A stretch of DNA of 57,161 nucleotides from contig CAZHZT010000025.1 of NCBI GenBank assembly GCA_964537285.1, positions 1 through 57,161 on the forward strand. The letters are read 5' to 3'. Of this stretch, positions 7,545-14,747 are shown piece by piece (position 1 is the first letter of the stretch; every line of letters starts with the position of its first letter). This DNA comes from CAZHZT01 sp964537285. GTDB taxonomy: Bacteria > Bacteroidota > Bacteroidia > Chitinophagales > Saprospiraceae. A program made the position numbers and the translations under genes. A model generated the notes under the pieces. That model had not been told where the DNA came from. It searched no databases and was given only the letters and a program-made list of their open reading frames with translations.

Positions 7545-7596
7545 TAGTTCACGAAATTGGGCTACCATCTGTCTGATAGCCCAATTTCGTGAACTA
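7545..7596. repeat. Perfect 20-bp-stem hairpin (TAGTTCACG family)
   Basis: TAGTTCACGAAATTGGGCTA pairs exactly with its reverse complement across a 12-base loop. The left arm and loop resemble 45354-45390 (TAGTCCACGGAATTGGGCTA followed by a similar GATAGC), so this is a repeat family rather than a lone terminator. There is no U-tract on either side. Confidence 0.6.
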
Positions 7597-7597
7597 C

Positions 7598-7759
7598 TTA
7601 TGATTCAAATAATTGGACGAATTCCATCTTTTCAGCTTCACTATATTCCACTTCTTTAAAATTTCCATTTGTGAATTCTTTGATAATTTCTCTCCAGAAT
7701 CTAATTGCTACATCATTTGTTGATAATTGCCGTATCTCCCATTTGCCTTTATACTTGTT
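7598..7759 (-). pseudogene. C-terminal remnant of a GNAT acetyltransferase
   Basis: Minus-strand reading frame without a start: YKGKWEIRQLSTNDVAIRFW then REIIKEFTNGNFKEVEY and stop. The N-x-x-A-x-x-F-W-x-x-x-I sequence is the usual last helix and strand of GNAT N-acetyltransferases. The acetyl-CoA binding loop is absent, so this is a 53-residue tail. It begins in frame right after the stop of the membrane protein at 7760, as the T9SS tail at 5186 does after its upstream gene. Confidence 0.55.
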
Positions 7760-8188
7760 TTATCCGCCTCCAAACGTAACAATTACCACTACCAAAACCG
7801 CAATTACTATAAACCCAATTAGCCCAATTGCCAAATGTGAAAAGTAAATTCCAAGTCCTGCCATCGAAAGAATGCCTCCACCTATTCCATACCATTTTTG
7901 AGCTCCATTTTGGATGGTATCTATTGAGAGTATTATTGTTAAGGTAAATAATATAAATGATGATACTGTAATAATGTTTGACCATATTCCTCTTTGCGAG
8001 TTTGAAGTTTCAATTTCCATTTTTCCATTCATGTTGTTAATTAGGTCTTTTGCATTTTCTCCTATTACTTGACCAATTGATTTTGCAGGTTCAATTAAGT
8101 CCAAAATGTATGGTTTCGTTGAAAATAGTATAAAGGTTAATCCTCCCAGAATTATTGCCAATCTATCGTTTCCAATTTTCAATTTCAT
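7760..8188 (-). CDS. Small membrane protein of unknown function
   Basis: About 142 residues from the internal ATG (MKLKIGNDRLAI); a start at 8251 would add a basic 21-residue leader (ORF of 163). Hydrophobic segments lie at about residues 10-30 (LAIILGGLTFILFSTKPYIL), 72-94 (IITVSSFILFTLTIILSI), 104-120 and 122-140, giving three or four membrane spans. It ends VVVIVTFGGG. I do not recognise the family. No enzymatic motif. Neighbours are a GNAT remnant downstream and an apparently decayed stretch upstream, so it may be an orphan passenger gene. Confidence 0.5.
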   Translation of the reverse strand: MKLKIGNDRLAIILGGLTFILFSTKPYILDLIEPAKSIGQVIGENAKDLINNMNGKMEIETSNSQRGIWSNIITVSSFILFTLTIILSIDTIQNGAQKWYGIGGGILSMAGLGIYFSHLAIGLIGFIVIAVLVVVIVTFGGG

Positions 8189-8328
8189 ATGCTTATCTTT
8201 CCCTTTTTTCAATTGAATGTAAACATTTAAGACTTTTATCTGCTTCCCCAATCAACAATGCCTCCGCATCACCCAAGTTTCTGCTCAAACAATTTACTCA
8301 AAGCGGCTACGGTGGAAGATAAAATTTA

Positions 8329-8349
8329 ATCCCGCACTTGTTGCGGGAT
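8329..8349. repeat. Short perfect hairpin
   Basis: ATCCCGCA pairs with TGCGGGAT around a 5-base loop. It lies in the 8252-8564 spacer, which otherwise contains only a possible coding remnant. Confidence 0.45.
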
Positions 8350-8361
8350 GCCGCCCCAAGC

Positions 8362-8517
8362 TTAACCCGACCAGCCTGATATTATGGGAAAAGTACCGAT
8401 AGGTTTCTTCCATTCCAAAAGGCTTTCTCGGGCTTGTTTCTCAATATCCGGCTTATTTTTCAGAAGTTCAAGTTTTTCAATCCGACTTTTTTGAGCTTTT
8501 CTGTTCTTTTGGGCAAG
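8362..8517 (-). pseudogene. Possible coding remnant, unknown
   Basis: A start-less 51-codon frame reads QKSRIEKLELLKNKPDIEKQ then ESLLEWKKPIGTFPIISGWS and stop. The amphipathic, Lys/Glu-rich composition looks protein-like, but no family is recognised. It fills most of the gene-free stretch 8252-8564. It could also be a chance open frame. Confidence 0.25.
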
Positions 8518-8564
8518 TCAATCCCATCATTGTCAAAAATCGTTTTTTCCTATATTTCTTTACT

Positions 8565-9110
8565 TTACTTTTCAAACAAGATATAGTCCACCTCCAACTC
8601 AAAAGGCCCTGCTTTTTTATCATTGGTAATGAATCCCATGCGGATAATGCGCTTCAACTTATCGTCTGGAATCAATCGGCCCGTTGGTCTTCCCACTTCA
8701 TATTCCTTAAACTCAGTAAGCTTAAACTTGGCGATTTGCCAATCTTCCGAATCAGCGGTAAGAATGCTTTTATAATTGGGCATCCACCACCTTTGATCGG
8801 TAGCCAAGCGAAAACCGAACGATTGCCCCTTAGCGCGATAGCGGATTTCGACGGTAGAAAAGCCGGAAAGATCCATATTCTGTAGTGGCCCCCTTACGGA
8901 AGAAAAACCACCGTTGTTTTCCAGTGAAACGGTGCCTTTTAACAGTAAGCCTTCGTCCGTAAAGGAAAGATAACCTTTGGATAAGCCGCCCATAACGCCA
9001 TCTACGACGACTTGCCAATCCTGGCCGTCGGCTTGATGGCCAAAGTCAATTTTTAAGAAGGATAACATAGACAATGCAATTGCAGAAGAAATTATTATTA
9101 GGAGTTTCAT
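8565..9110 (-). CDS. CIA30-family protein (complex I intermediate-associated protein 30 domain)
   Basis: A 181-residue protein from MKLLIIISSAIALSMLSF, a clear signal or anchor segment; an upstream ATG at 9140 would only add ten residues. The body has VVVDGVMGGLSKGYLSF, the diagnostic DGVMGG motif of the CIA30/NDUFAF1 family, plus FSSVRGPLQNMDLSGFSTVE and FGFRLATDQRWWMPNY. The fold is a galactose-binding-like jelly roll, ending FELEVDYILFEK. In mitochondria the family helps assemble complex I. Bacterial secreted members are uncharacterised, and this one should be periplasmic or lipid-facing. It is flanked by unrelated remnants, so there is no operon context. The spacer 9111-9430 holds nothing recognisable. 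Confidence 0.75.
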   Translation of the reverse strand: MKLLIIISSAIALSMLSFLKIDFGHQADGQDWQVVVDGVMGGLSKGYLSFTDEGLLLKGTVSLENNGGFSSVRGPLQNMDLSGFSTVEIRYRAKGQSFGFRLATDQRWWMPNYKSILTADSEDWQIAKFKLTEFKEYEVGRPTGRLIPDDKLKRIIRMGFITNDKKAGPFELEVDYILFEK

Positions 9111-9430
9111 AGCTGATGTTTTTAATTTGCGCAAAAGCAACAGCTATGTTTGGAAAGAGTTTAAGATTTGCCAGGAGGGAGTTTATTGAGCTTTCAATGT
9201 GTAATTATATCGTTCTTGGCTGTACTTATTCGTTCAAACCCATGGAGTTATCATTCAAAGCATTTTTTTTGAATTTTATATACCTGATTTATAGCATTTT
9301 GTAAAAGAGTACGAAATGTAAAAAGAATAGAAAAAGTTCTTTCTCTGAAAAGTCTTTTTTGAGTGCTGTAGGCGTTTATTTGAAAACTAATCATTTTGTA
9401 GACCGCATGAAGGCTTATGTTCCAGAGTGC

Positions 9431-9865
9431 TTAGAATGAATGCTTTAGTTGGGTAAAGTTTTTTAATTCACTTCCATCATATCTCCATAGAAGACCATAT
9501 CTTCCGCCAAACCAAATATTTCCATCTTTATCTTCTGACATACACATAATGTCAATCAATTTGTCACTATTCGCTATCTCGAATGGTATGAAGGATTTGC
9601 CATCATATTGATAAATCCCTCCGTTCCTTGTTCCTACCCACATTCTTTCTTGGCGATCCAGGTATATTGATGATATCATCCCATCTCCAATGCCATCATA
9701 TAAAGAGTGATGAATAAAACCTTTCCCATTGAATTGGCTTATGCCACCATGTGAAAATGAGCCAATCCATATATCACCTCTTTTATCTTCTATGATTGCA
9801 GATATAGAATTATGGGTAGTGGGTAAAACCGGTTGATGAGGAGTGTTAACCTTAAGTTGTAAAGC
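9431..9865 (-). pseudogene. Two-component-type beta-propeller (Reg_prop) fragment
   Basis: The frame is open for 145 codons without a proper start (an internal ATG at 9679 covers only the last 82). Translation gives repeats of the form SAIIEDKRGDIWIGSFSHGG, SSIYLDRQERMWVGTRNGGI and CMSEDKDGNIWFGGRYGLLW, each a D/N-G-x-x-W-x-G-t blade of the Reg_prop family that forms the periplasmic propeller of hybrid two-component sensors. Three or so blades remain. The other blades, the Y_Y_Y domain, the kinase and the signal peptide are all missing, so this is a truncated gene. Confidence 0.65.
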
Positions 9866-9880
9866 TTATTAGATAAATCC

Positions 9881-9934
9881 ATCAACGGATTCTACCCACT
9901 ACCAATCCATCGGTAGTGGGGTGAATCCGTTGAT
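9881..9934. repeat. Hairpin with 23-bp arms overlapping a gene 3' end
   Basis: ATCAACGGATTC plus CCCACTACC on the left pairs with the same sequence inverted on the right (21 of 23), with an 8-base loop. Related CCCACTACC strings occur nearby at 9818 (inverted) and 9990. The hairpin includes the last codons of the 9892 gene. Confidence 0.5.
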
Positions 9935-10281
9935 ACATAGTTTTCAAGGCCCCATGTTAAAGTGTTTGCAAGCAACTGTCCACATTTTTGACCCACTACC
10001 GAATCAAGTATTCTTCTTATTTCATTTTTCCTTTCGACATATTCCTTTGGTGGTTTTTCTCCAAATCTATTTCTTATTTCTGAAGATAACCAAATATCTC
10101 CATTTTTAAGAGCTTCATCTAGTGATTTTGAATTTTCATCTTCCCAGCACATTCCTCCTATATCCAAAATCCTTAGCCATGACGAACTATATTCATCTTC
10201 ACCGATTTCTATCCAACCTTGGTTTTCAATCCACCATTCTAAATTTGGGTATTCTTTTGAGAACATAAATTTATTTTTCAT
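9892..10281 (-). CDS. Conserved small protein of unknown function
   Basis: 129 residues from MKNKFMFSKEYPNLEWWIEN. A longer frame reaches 10449, but its first 56 residues look like translated spacer and I exclude them. The body (GWIEIGEDEYSSSWLRILD, IGGMCWEDENSKSLDEALK, FGEKPPKEYVERKNEIRRI) is a small acidic family I have seen in Bacteroidota without a function. The last ~15 residues are encoded by a hairpin arm (9881-9934), so the native C-terminus may have been replaced. No signal or membrane segment. Confidence 0.5.
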   Translation of the reverse strand: MKNKFMFSKEYPNLEWWIENQGWIEIGEDEYSSSWLRILDIGGMCWEDENSKSLDEALKNGDIWLSSEIRNRFGEKPPKEYVERKNEIRRILDSVVGQKCGQLLANTLTWGLENYVSTDSPHYRWIGSG

Positions 10282-10484
10282 TTTTCTGCTTGCAGCAAAA
10301 CTCAAAGGACTATCTGCGCCCTTCCCCGATAAAGGATTGGCTTTGGCAGTCCCGTGGCGCAGACAGTTCAGTTGAACAAAACTACCTTCCGGGCTACCCA
10401 ATACAACAATAAGGGAACAACGCATTTCTCCTTTAGCACTTGATTTCAATTTTCAGGATTTAAGATACCCTTTTTCTCCATTAT

Positions 10485-10740
10485 TTACTTCTTTTCAGCC
10501 CTTTTTTTTACAGGTCTACGCTTATCGCCTTTGTAGGTTCTTATTAGCCACAACAAATTCCCTGCAGGAAACGGATCAGTTGGCGTACCGTATCTGGGTT
10601 TTTCTTTATTTCATTAGGCCTCGATGCGTCTACCCATTGTTGGGGTTTTGATCGGTAAGGACTTTAAAGTGCTCTTTATCAGTATTTAGAGCGACTTCTT
10701 GTAGCACCATATACACCTTATTAGCCACAGGTTTCTTTTT
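10485..10740 (-). pseudogene. Two short coding remnants in a gene-free stretch
   Basis: The stretch 10282-10746 has no intact gene. Two start-less frames look protein-like: KPRYGTPTDPFPAGNLLWLI continuing to RTYKGDKRRPVKKRAEKK and stop (10485-10610), and KKPVANKVYMVLQEVALNTD continuing to KEHFKVLTDQNPNNG and stop (10630-10740). No family recognised. They may be pieces of one frameshifted gene or of two. Confidence 0.3.
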
Positions 10741-10746
10741 TTATTT

Positions 10747-11241
10747 TCAGTCCGTACAAAATTCTTCGTTCTTCATGTATTCTCTATAAATCATTTGCCT
10801 TCGTTTATTACTTGGTCTCTTTTCATGATCTCCCCACTTAGTAAAATCAATGGTTATAAATCCATTAATTGATTTGACCGCTAAGTAGAATCTATTGTCC
10901 CCAACAAATATATCTTCTTTTATTATCCACTTAGCCTTTTCGTTCATTACATATACATTTCCGTAGTAGATTGCAAGTAAGATTTCAAATTCCTCTTTTG
11001 TAATGAATTCTTCACTGAATTTATTTTTATCAAAATAGTCAAAGTAAATTCTCTCTATTGATTTAAGACTTTTTGGGCTATAATCTAGTATTTCATTTGG
11101 ATATTCATTTTGTAACTGTTCAACTAATTTAAATATGTCTTTCTTCAAACCTTCAAAGTAGTTTTCAGCACTTTCTTTATTCAAGAATTTTCTTCTTGAC
11201 ATTCCAATTTTAACAGCTATTTTCAATCCTTGTCGGCTCAT
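10747..11241 (-). CDS. Hypothetical cytosolic protein
   Basis: A 164-residue soluble, Lys/Glu/Phe-rich protein without signal peptide. The start at MSRQGLKIAVKIG is possible; a second ATG (MSRRKFLNKESAE) 13 codons in is equally plausible. A helical N-half (YFEGLKKDIFKLVEQLQNEY) is followed by a beta-rich C-half (GNVYVMNEKAKWIIKEDIFV, FYLAVKSINGFITIDFTKWG). Overall shape and size resemble immunity-type or regulatory orphan proteins, but I recognise no family. AT-rich codon use resembles the neighbouring accessory genes. Confidence 0.5.
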   Translation of the reverse strand: MSRQGLKIAVKIGMSRRKFLNKESAENYFEGLKKDIFKLVEQLQNEYPNEILDYSPKSLKSIERIYFDYFDKNKFSEEFITKEEFEILLAIYYGNVYVMNEKAKWIIKEDIFVGDNRFYLAVKSINGFITIDFTKWGDHEKRPSNKRRQMIYREYMKNEEFCTD

Positions 11242-11350
11242 TTTATTTTTATTTAATTGTGGCTAACACTTCCCACAAATCCCCCCAATATTCCATTTAC
11301 ACCCACCTTCCCCAAGCCACTCCCCCTTTCCAATAAACGTCCCGCTCACA

Positions 11351-13951
11351 CTACCTCTTCACAAATCGACCCATCCTGACAACATGCCGCGTCTTCACCT
11401 TCACTACATAAGGCCCCTTTGCCCAATCAGCTATGTTCAGTTCGACTACTTCTTTACCAAGTGCATTTCCTTCCGACTGATGTACCAGGCGTCCGCTCAT
11501 ATCCACAACCACCAACTCATATACCCCTTGCCCTTCCGTATGCTGAAAAGCAATATTTACATTGTTTTCTGCCGGAGAAGGAAAAATGTCTAACTGATGT
11601 GCTTTTACAGGGGGAGCCTTCACATTGATTACTGTTGAATCTTCAACCGGAAACATAATAGAATCCAATGGATATGTCATAATTGAGCGCGCATGTGTAC
11701 CAGCCATCAATGTATTTTGAGCCAAATTGATTTCCAGATCATAAACAGGAACGAATGGCATATTAGCTCCCAGACGCTCCCAATGAGTGCCGGCATCAAT
11801 GGTACCATAAACACCAACATCCGAAGCGATAAAAATAACCGAATCATTTTTAGAAGGCAGAATGTATACATCATTAACCGCCGCATCAGGTAAGTTTCCG
11901 GAAATGTCTTCCCAATTGGCGCCCCGGTCTTTTGAACGGAATACTCGTGGAGTGAATTCATTAGATCTGTAACCGGAAACGGTCACATACACATAGTCCT
12001 CAAAACGTGGAGAAGCTTTCACGTCCGTAATATAGCGATCAGGCAGGCCGGCAGATATGTTTTCCCAATTTGTACCGCCATCATCTGTGCGCTGTACATT
12101 TCCATCAGAAGTTCCGTAATATAACAAGCCTTGTACCAGCGGTGATTCATGTAAAGTGGAAATGGTGTGGTAGCGAGCTTCTGTAACGACTCCATCCGTC
12201 AAGTCTTCACTGATCGGAGTCCAGTTGATGTCTGGAAAAGATGGGTCGATCAAGCCTCTGTGTGCGCGATAAGTCCCCGTGTACACAATGTCGGGATCAT
12301 GATGACTGAGCATGTAAGGCATATCCCAGTTTACGCGATCATCCCCGTCTAAAACTGTTGAAGCGTATTCAAAATAGCTGCCTCCATCTGCAGAGATCCA
12401 GATATTTCCTCTTTGGGTTTCTGCTAACACTATATTCGGGTTATCTGGATGAAAAGCCATTTGAAAACCATCGCCCCCCCAGATACGCGGCCATTCATTG
12501 ATCACTGCGGCATTTCCACCCGAAGAACCATTATCTTGCATACCGCCATAATAAAGAGTTGGTTCATGGGGGTTGTAAGCTACCCGATAAAATTGACATG
12601 TCGGGATATTTTCCATATCTAAATAATCTTCCGGGCCGCCAAAATTGGCGTACAAACCTCCATCTGTGGCCAAAAGAAAATCATAAGAGTTTCCGGCATT
12701 TCCAAATACAAGGTCGTGTTTGTCTGCATGTACATCATAATACCACCAGGGAGGGCTTGCTAACTCCCAGCTCTGGCCACTATTGGTGGTGCGCCACAAG
12801 TCTACCCCTAGCAATATGATATCATCCACATTGTTAGGATTCACGCGAACTTTGGCAAAATACCAGCCAAAGCCCCCCAAGGCACTCTGGTTTAAGCCCG
12901 TATTATCACCGGTTGGTATTTCACTCCAATTGGCTCCGCCATCTGTAGATTTATAAATCCCGAATAATTGAGAGTTCGTTCCGACGTATTCTGCGAAAAT
13001 AACATCAGGATTGCCTCTATACATCGCTAAACCAATCCTCCCCTGATCATCTTGTGGCAGCCCTCCTTCCAACATTTCCCAATTATCTCCACCGTCAATG
13101 GTTTTGTAAATCTTTGCACCAGGCCCGCTAATAATAGACTCAAAGCTATTTCTGATCCGATCCCAACCGGCCGCATACAGTATTTGAGGATTTTGAGGGT
13201 TGATCATTATGTCACAAACTCCGGCTTGTTCGGAGATGAAAAGGATTTGCTCCCAGGAGTTTCCTCCATCAGTAGATTTATACAATCCTCTTTCCGGATT
13301 GGGCTCAAAAGGTAGTCCCATGGCCGAAGCATAAATTGTATTGGAATTGGAAGGGTCAATGATAATCTCGGAAATAATTCGTTGATTTTCCAGCCCGAGA
13401 TGCGTCCAGCTTTGCCCGCCGTCTTCACTCTTGTATATACCATCCCCTAGAGCGACGTAACTTGAAATATTGGGATCTCCCGTTCCTACATAAACGATAT
13501 CGGGATTATCGGGGTCTAATGCAATATCACCAATGGCTAAAAAAGGTTGATCATCAAAAATGGGTTCCCAATTTTGGCCAAAATCAGTGGTTTTCCAAAC
13601 GCCCCCGCCAGAGAAACCTACATAAATGATATTTTCATTGGTAGGATGTGTAGCAATCGTATTAATGCGTGCTCCGATATTGCCAGGCCCCTCCACCGTC
13701 CAGTCACCAGTAAAGGCATCAATGCTTCGGCTTGCCGCTGATTGTTGCTTATGGGCGTTTTTAATGGCATTGGTATAGGCTTTAATATCAAAGGAGGTAT
13801 CGGGATAAGAGCGTTGCAAGTAGAAATAATCATTAGGGTAATGCTTGACTTGCAGTTTGCCGGGTTTTTCTCCCTCTTGAGATCGAATAGTTAACAAAGT
13901 GGCGAAAAGCGAACAAACAATCGCGATTAAGGGTACAAGTGTCTTTTTCAT
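11351..13951 (-). CDS. Secreted BNR/VPS10-like beta-propeller protein with T9SS type A sorting domain
   Basis: An 866-residue protein with a signal peptide (MKKTLVPLIAIVCSLFATLL). It carries about ten Asp-box/BNR motifs of the form S-x-D-x-G-x-x-W: KTTDFGQNWEPIF, KSEDGGQSWTHLG, KSTDGGNSWEQIL, KTIDGGDNWEML, KSTDGGANWSEI, RTDDGGTNWENIS, RSKDRGANWEDIS and others. These are typical of sortilin/VPS10-like and sialidase-type propellers. The C-terminal ~80 residues (LDIFPSPAENNVNIAFQHTE, VVVDMSGRLV, VKTRHVVRMGRFVKR) form a type A T9SS sorting domain. No sialidase RIP motif or catalytic set is evident, so enzymatic activity is not inferred. It is probably exported and cleaved at the tail. It stands alone. 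Confidence 0.8.
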   Translation of the reverse strand: MKKTLVPLIAIVCSLFATLLTIRSQEGEKPGKLQVKHYPNDYFYLQRSYPDTSFDIKAYTNAIKNAHKQQSAASRSIDAFTGDWTVEGPGNIGARINTIATHPTNENIIYVGFSGGGVWKTTDFGQNWEPIFDDQPFLAIGDIALDPDNPDIVYVGTGDPNISSYVALGDGIYKSEDGGQSWTHLGLENQRIISEIIIDPSNSNTIYASAMGLPFEPNPERGLYKSTDGGNSWEQILFISEQAGVCDIMINPQNPQILYAAGWDRIRNSFESIISGPGAKIYKTIDGGDNWEMLEGGLPQDDQGRIGLAMYRGNPDVIFAEYVGTNSQLFGIYKSTDGGANWSEIPTGDNTGLNQSALGGFGWYFAKVRVNPNNVDDIILLGVDLWRTTNSGQSWELASPPWWYYDVHADKHDLVFGNAGNSYDFLLATDGGLYANFGGPEDYLDMENIPTCQFYRVAYNPHEPTLYYGGMQDNGSSGGNAAVINEWPRIWGGDGFQMAFHPDNPNIVLAETQRGNIWISADGGSYFEYASTVLDGDDRVNWDMPYMLSHHDPDIVYTGTYRAHRGLIDPSFPDINWTPISEDLTDGVVTEARYHTISTLHESPLVQGLLYYGTSDGNVQRTDDGGTNWENISAGLPDRYITDVKASPRFEDYVYVTVSGYRSNEFTPRVFRSKDRGANWEDISGNLPDAAVNDVYILPSKNDSVIFIASDVGVYGTIDAGTHWERLGANMPFVPVYDLEINLAQNTLMAGTHARSIMTYPLDSIMFPVEDSTVINVKAPPVKAHQLDIFPSPAENNVNIAFQHTEGQGVYELVVVDMSGRLVHQSEGNALGKEVVELNIADWAKGPYVVKVKTRHVVRMGRFVKR

Positions 13952-14065
13952 GAAGTAGTAATCTTAAAATGGTAATATGGGTTTACACAATGCTCTAAAT
14001 TACTACTTCTGCCTCACTTTTTTACTTCGCTGCCATTGTTTTTTTTTGCCAATTGTATACATGGA

Positions 14066-14128
14066 GCTAAGTTATTCCAAAGCTGCGCTAGCAGCGACAT
14101 AACTTAGCCTGTCGGCGCAAGCCACAGG
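14066..14128. repeat. Two adjacent hairpins upstream of the BNR gene
   Basis: 14066-14108 pairs GCTAAGTTAT with ATAACTTAGC, with an inner GCTGC/GCAGC stem. 14109-14128 pairs CTGT with ACAG. They lie just downstream of the thioesterase stop (14140) and could end its transcript, though no clear U-tract follows. Confidence 0.4.
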
Positions 14129-14139
14129 TTTTAGAGGGT

Positions 14140-14568
14140 TTAAGGTAATTCAAGCTTTTCTTTTATTTCTTCCGGGATGGCTGTAGCTTTCCGTTTTTGA
14201 TAATCAAAGCAAATGATCCCGGTTTTTAGCCTGGCAACCTCCCTCCCACTCTCTGCTTCAGTGATCAAATAATACATATCGAAGCCTACTCTGCTGGCAT
14301 CCTGAATGCCGATATCAATATGCAATACATCCCCTAAAAAGGCTTCTGATTTGTATTGAATAGCGGCATCGCTCATAATCACCCCTACTCCGCCGAAATC
14401 CAATTCTTCGTAACCGAGGCTTTTGAAATACTCTACTCTTGCTTGGTGGGCATAAACCAATATGAGTTCGTTTCCAAGATGATTGCCGTAATTCAAGTCG
14501 CTAACGCGTACTTTTACGGTTGCTCGGAAGCGATCGTGCTTGCAGTCTTTGAGCTTTATTCTTTGCAT
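14140..14568 (-). CDS. Acyl-CoA thioesterase, 4HBT/hotdog family
   Basis: A 142-residue protein with a single hotdog fold. VRVSDLNYGNHLGNELILVY carries the conserved Asp/Asn-x-x-x-H region of 4-hydroxybenzoyl-CoA/YbgC-type thioesterases, followed by the long central helix (AHQARVEYFKSLGYEELDF) and the strands SDAAIQYKSEAFLGDVLHID and EVARLKTGIICFDYQKRKA. The family hydrolyses acyl-CoA thioesters in the cytosol; the substrate here is not evident. The length matches the family. It is monocistronic, with hairpins at 14066-14128 downstream and 14599-14630 upstream. Confidence 0.8.
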   Translation of the reverse strand: MQRIKLKDCKHDRFRATVKVRVSDLNYGNHLGNELILVYAHQARVEYFKSLGYEELDFGGVGVIMSDAAIQYKSEAFLGDVLHIDIGIQDASRVGFDMYYLITEAESGREVARLKTGIICFDYQKRKATAIPEEIKEKLELP

Positions 14569-14598
14569 TATTAGTGTCCTTTATTCTTGATTCAGTAT

Positions 14599-14630
14599 CA
14601 GACTTGTTCAGCACCTGCTGAATAAGTCTG
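14599..14630. repeat. AGACTT hairpin
   Basis: CAGACTT and TTCAGCA pair with TGCTGAA and AAGTCTG, leaving single mismatches and a two-base loop. A related hairpin is at 17267-17296. It lies between the PKD-protein terminator and the thioesterase start. Confidence 0.45.
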
Positions 14631-14671
14631 TAAGATAAGGCCAAAGATAACGACAATCAGTAAGTTTCTTT

Positions 14672-14715
14672 TTACAAAAAACAAGAGCTGCCCAAGCAAT
14701 GTGCTTGAGCAGCCC
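14672..14715 (-). terminator. Intrinsic terminator of the PKD-repeat gene
   Basis: On the minus strand a GGGCTGCTCAAGCA / TGCTTGGGCAGCTC hairpin is followed by TTGTTTTTTG. It lies 33 bases past the stop of the PKD-protein gene. Confidence 0.7.
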
Positions 14716-14747
14716 TACAAAAGAATTACATTTTAAATTTTAGTTCT

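Noticed and set aside
10282..10449. N-terminal extension of the 9892 gene
   Set aside because: Its residues (LRHGTAKANPLSGKGADSPL) look like translated spacer repeats. The conserved protein begins at the ATG at 10281.
7026..11241. Integron-like cassette array (small orphan genes on one strand separated by palindromes)
   Set aside because: The palindromes differ in sequence and lack the attC R'/R'' core (GTTRRRY/RYYYAAC) at consistent places, and no integrase is present.
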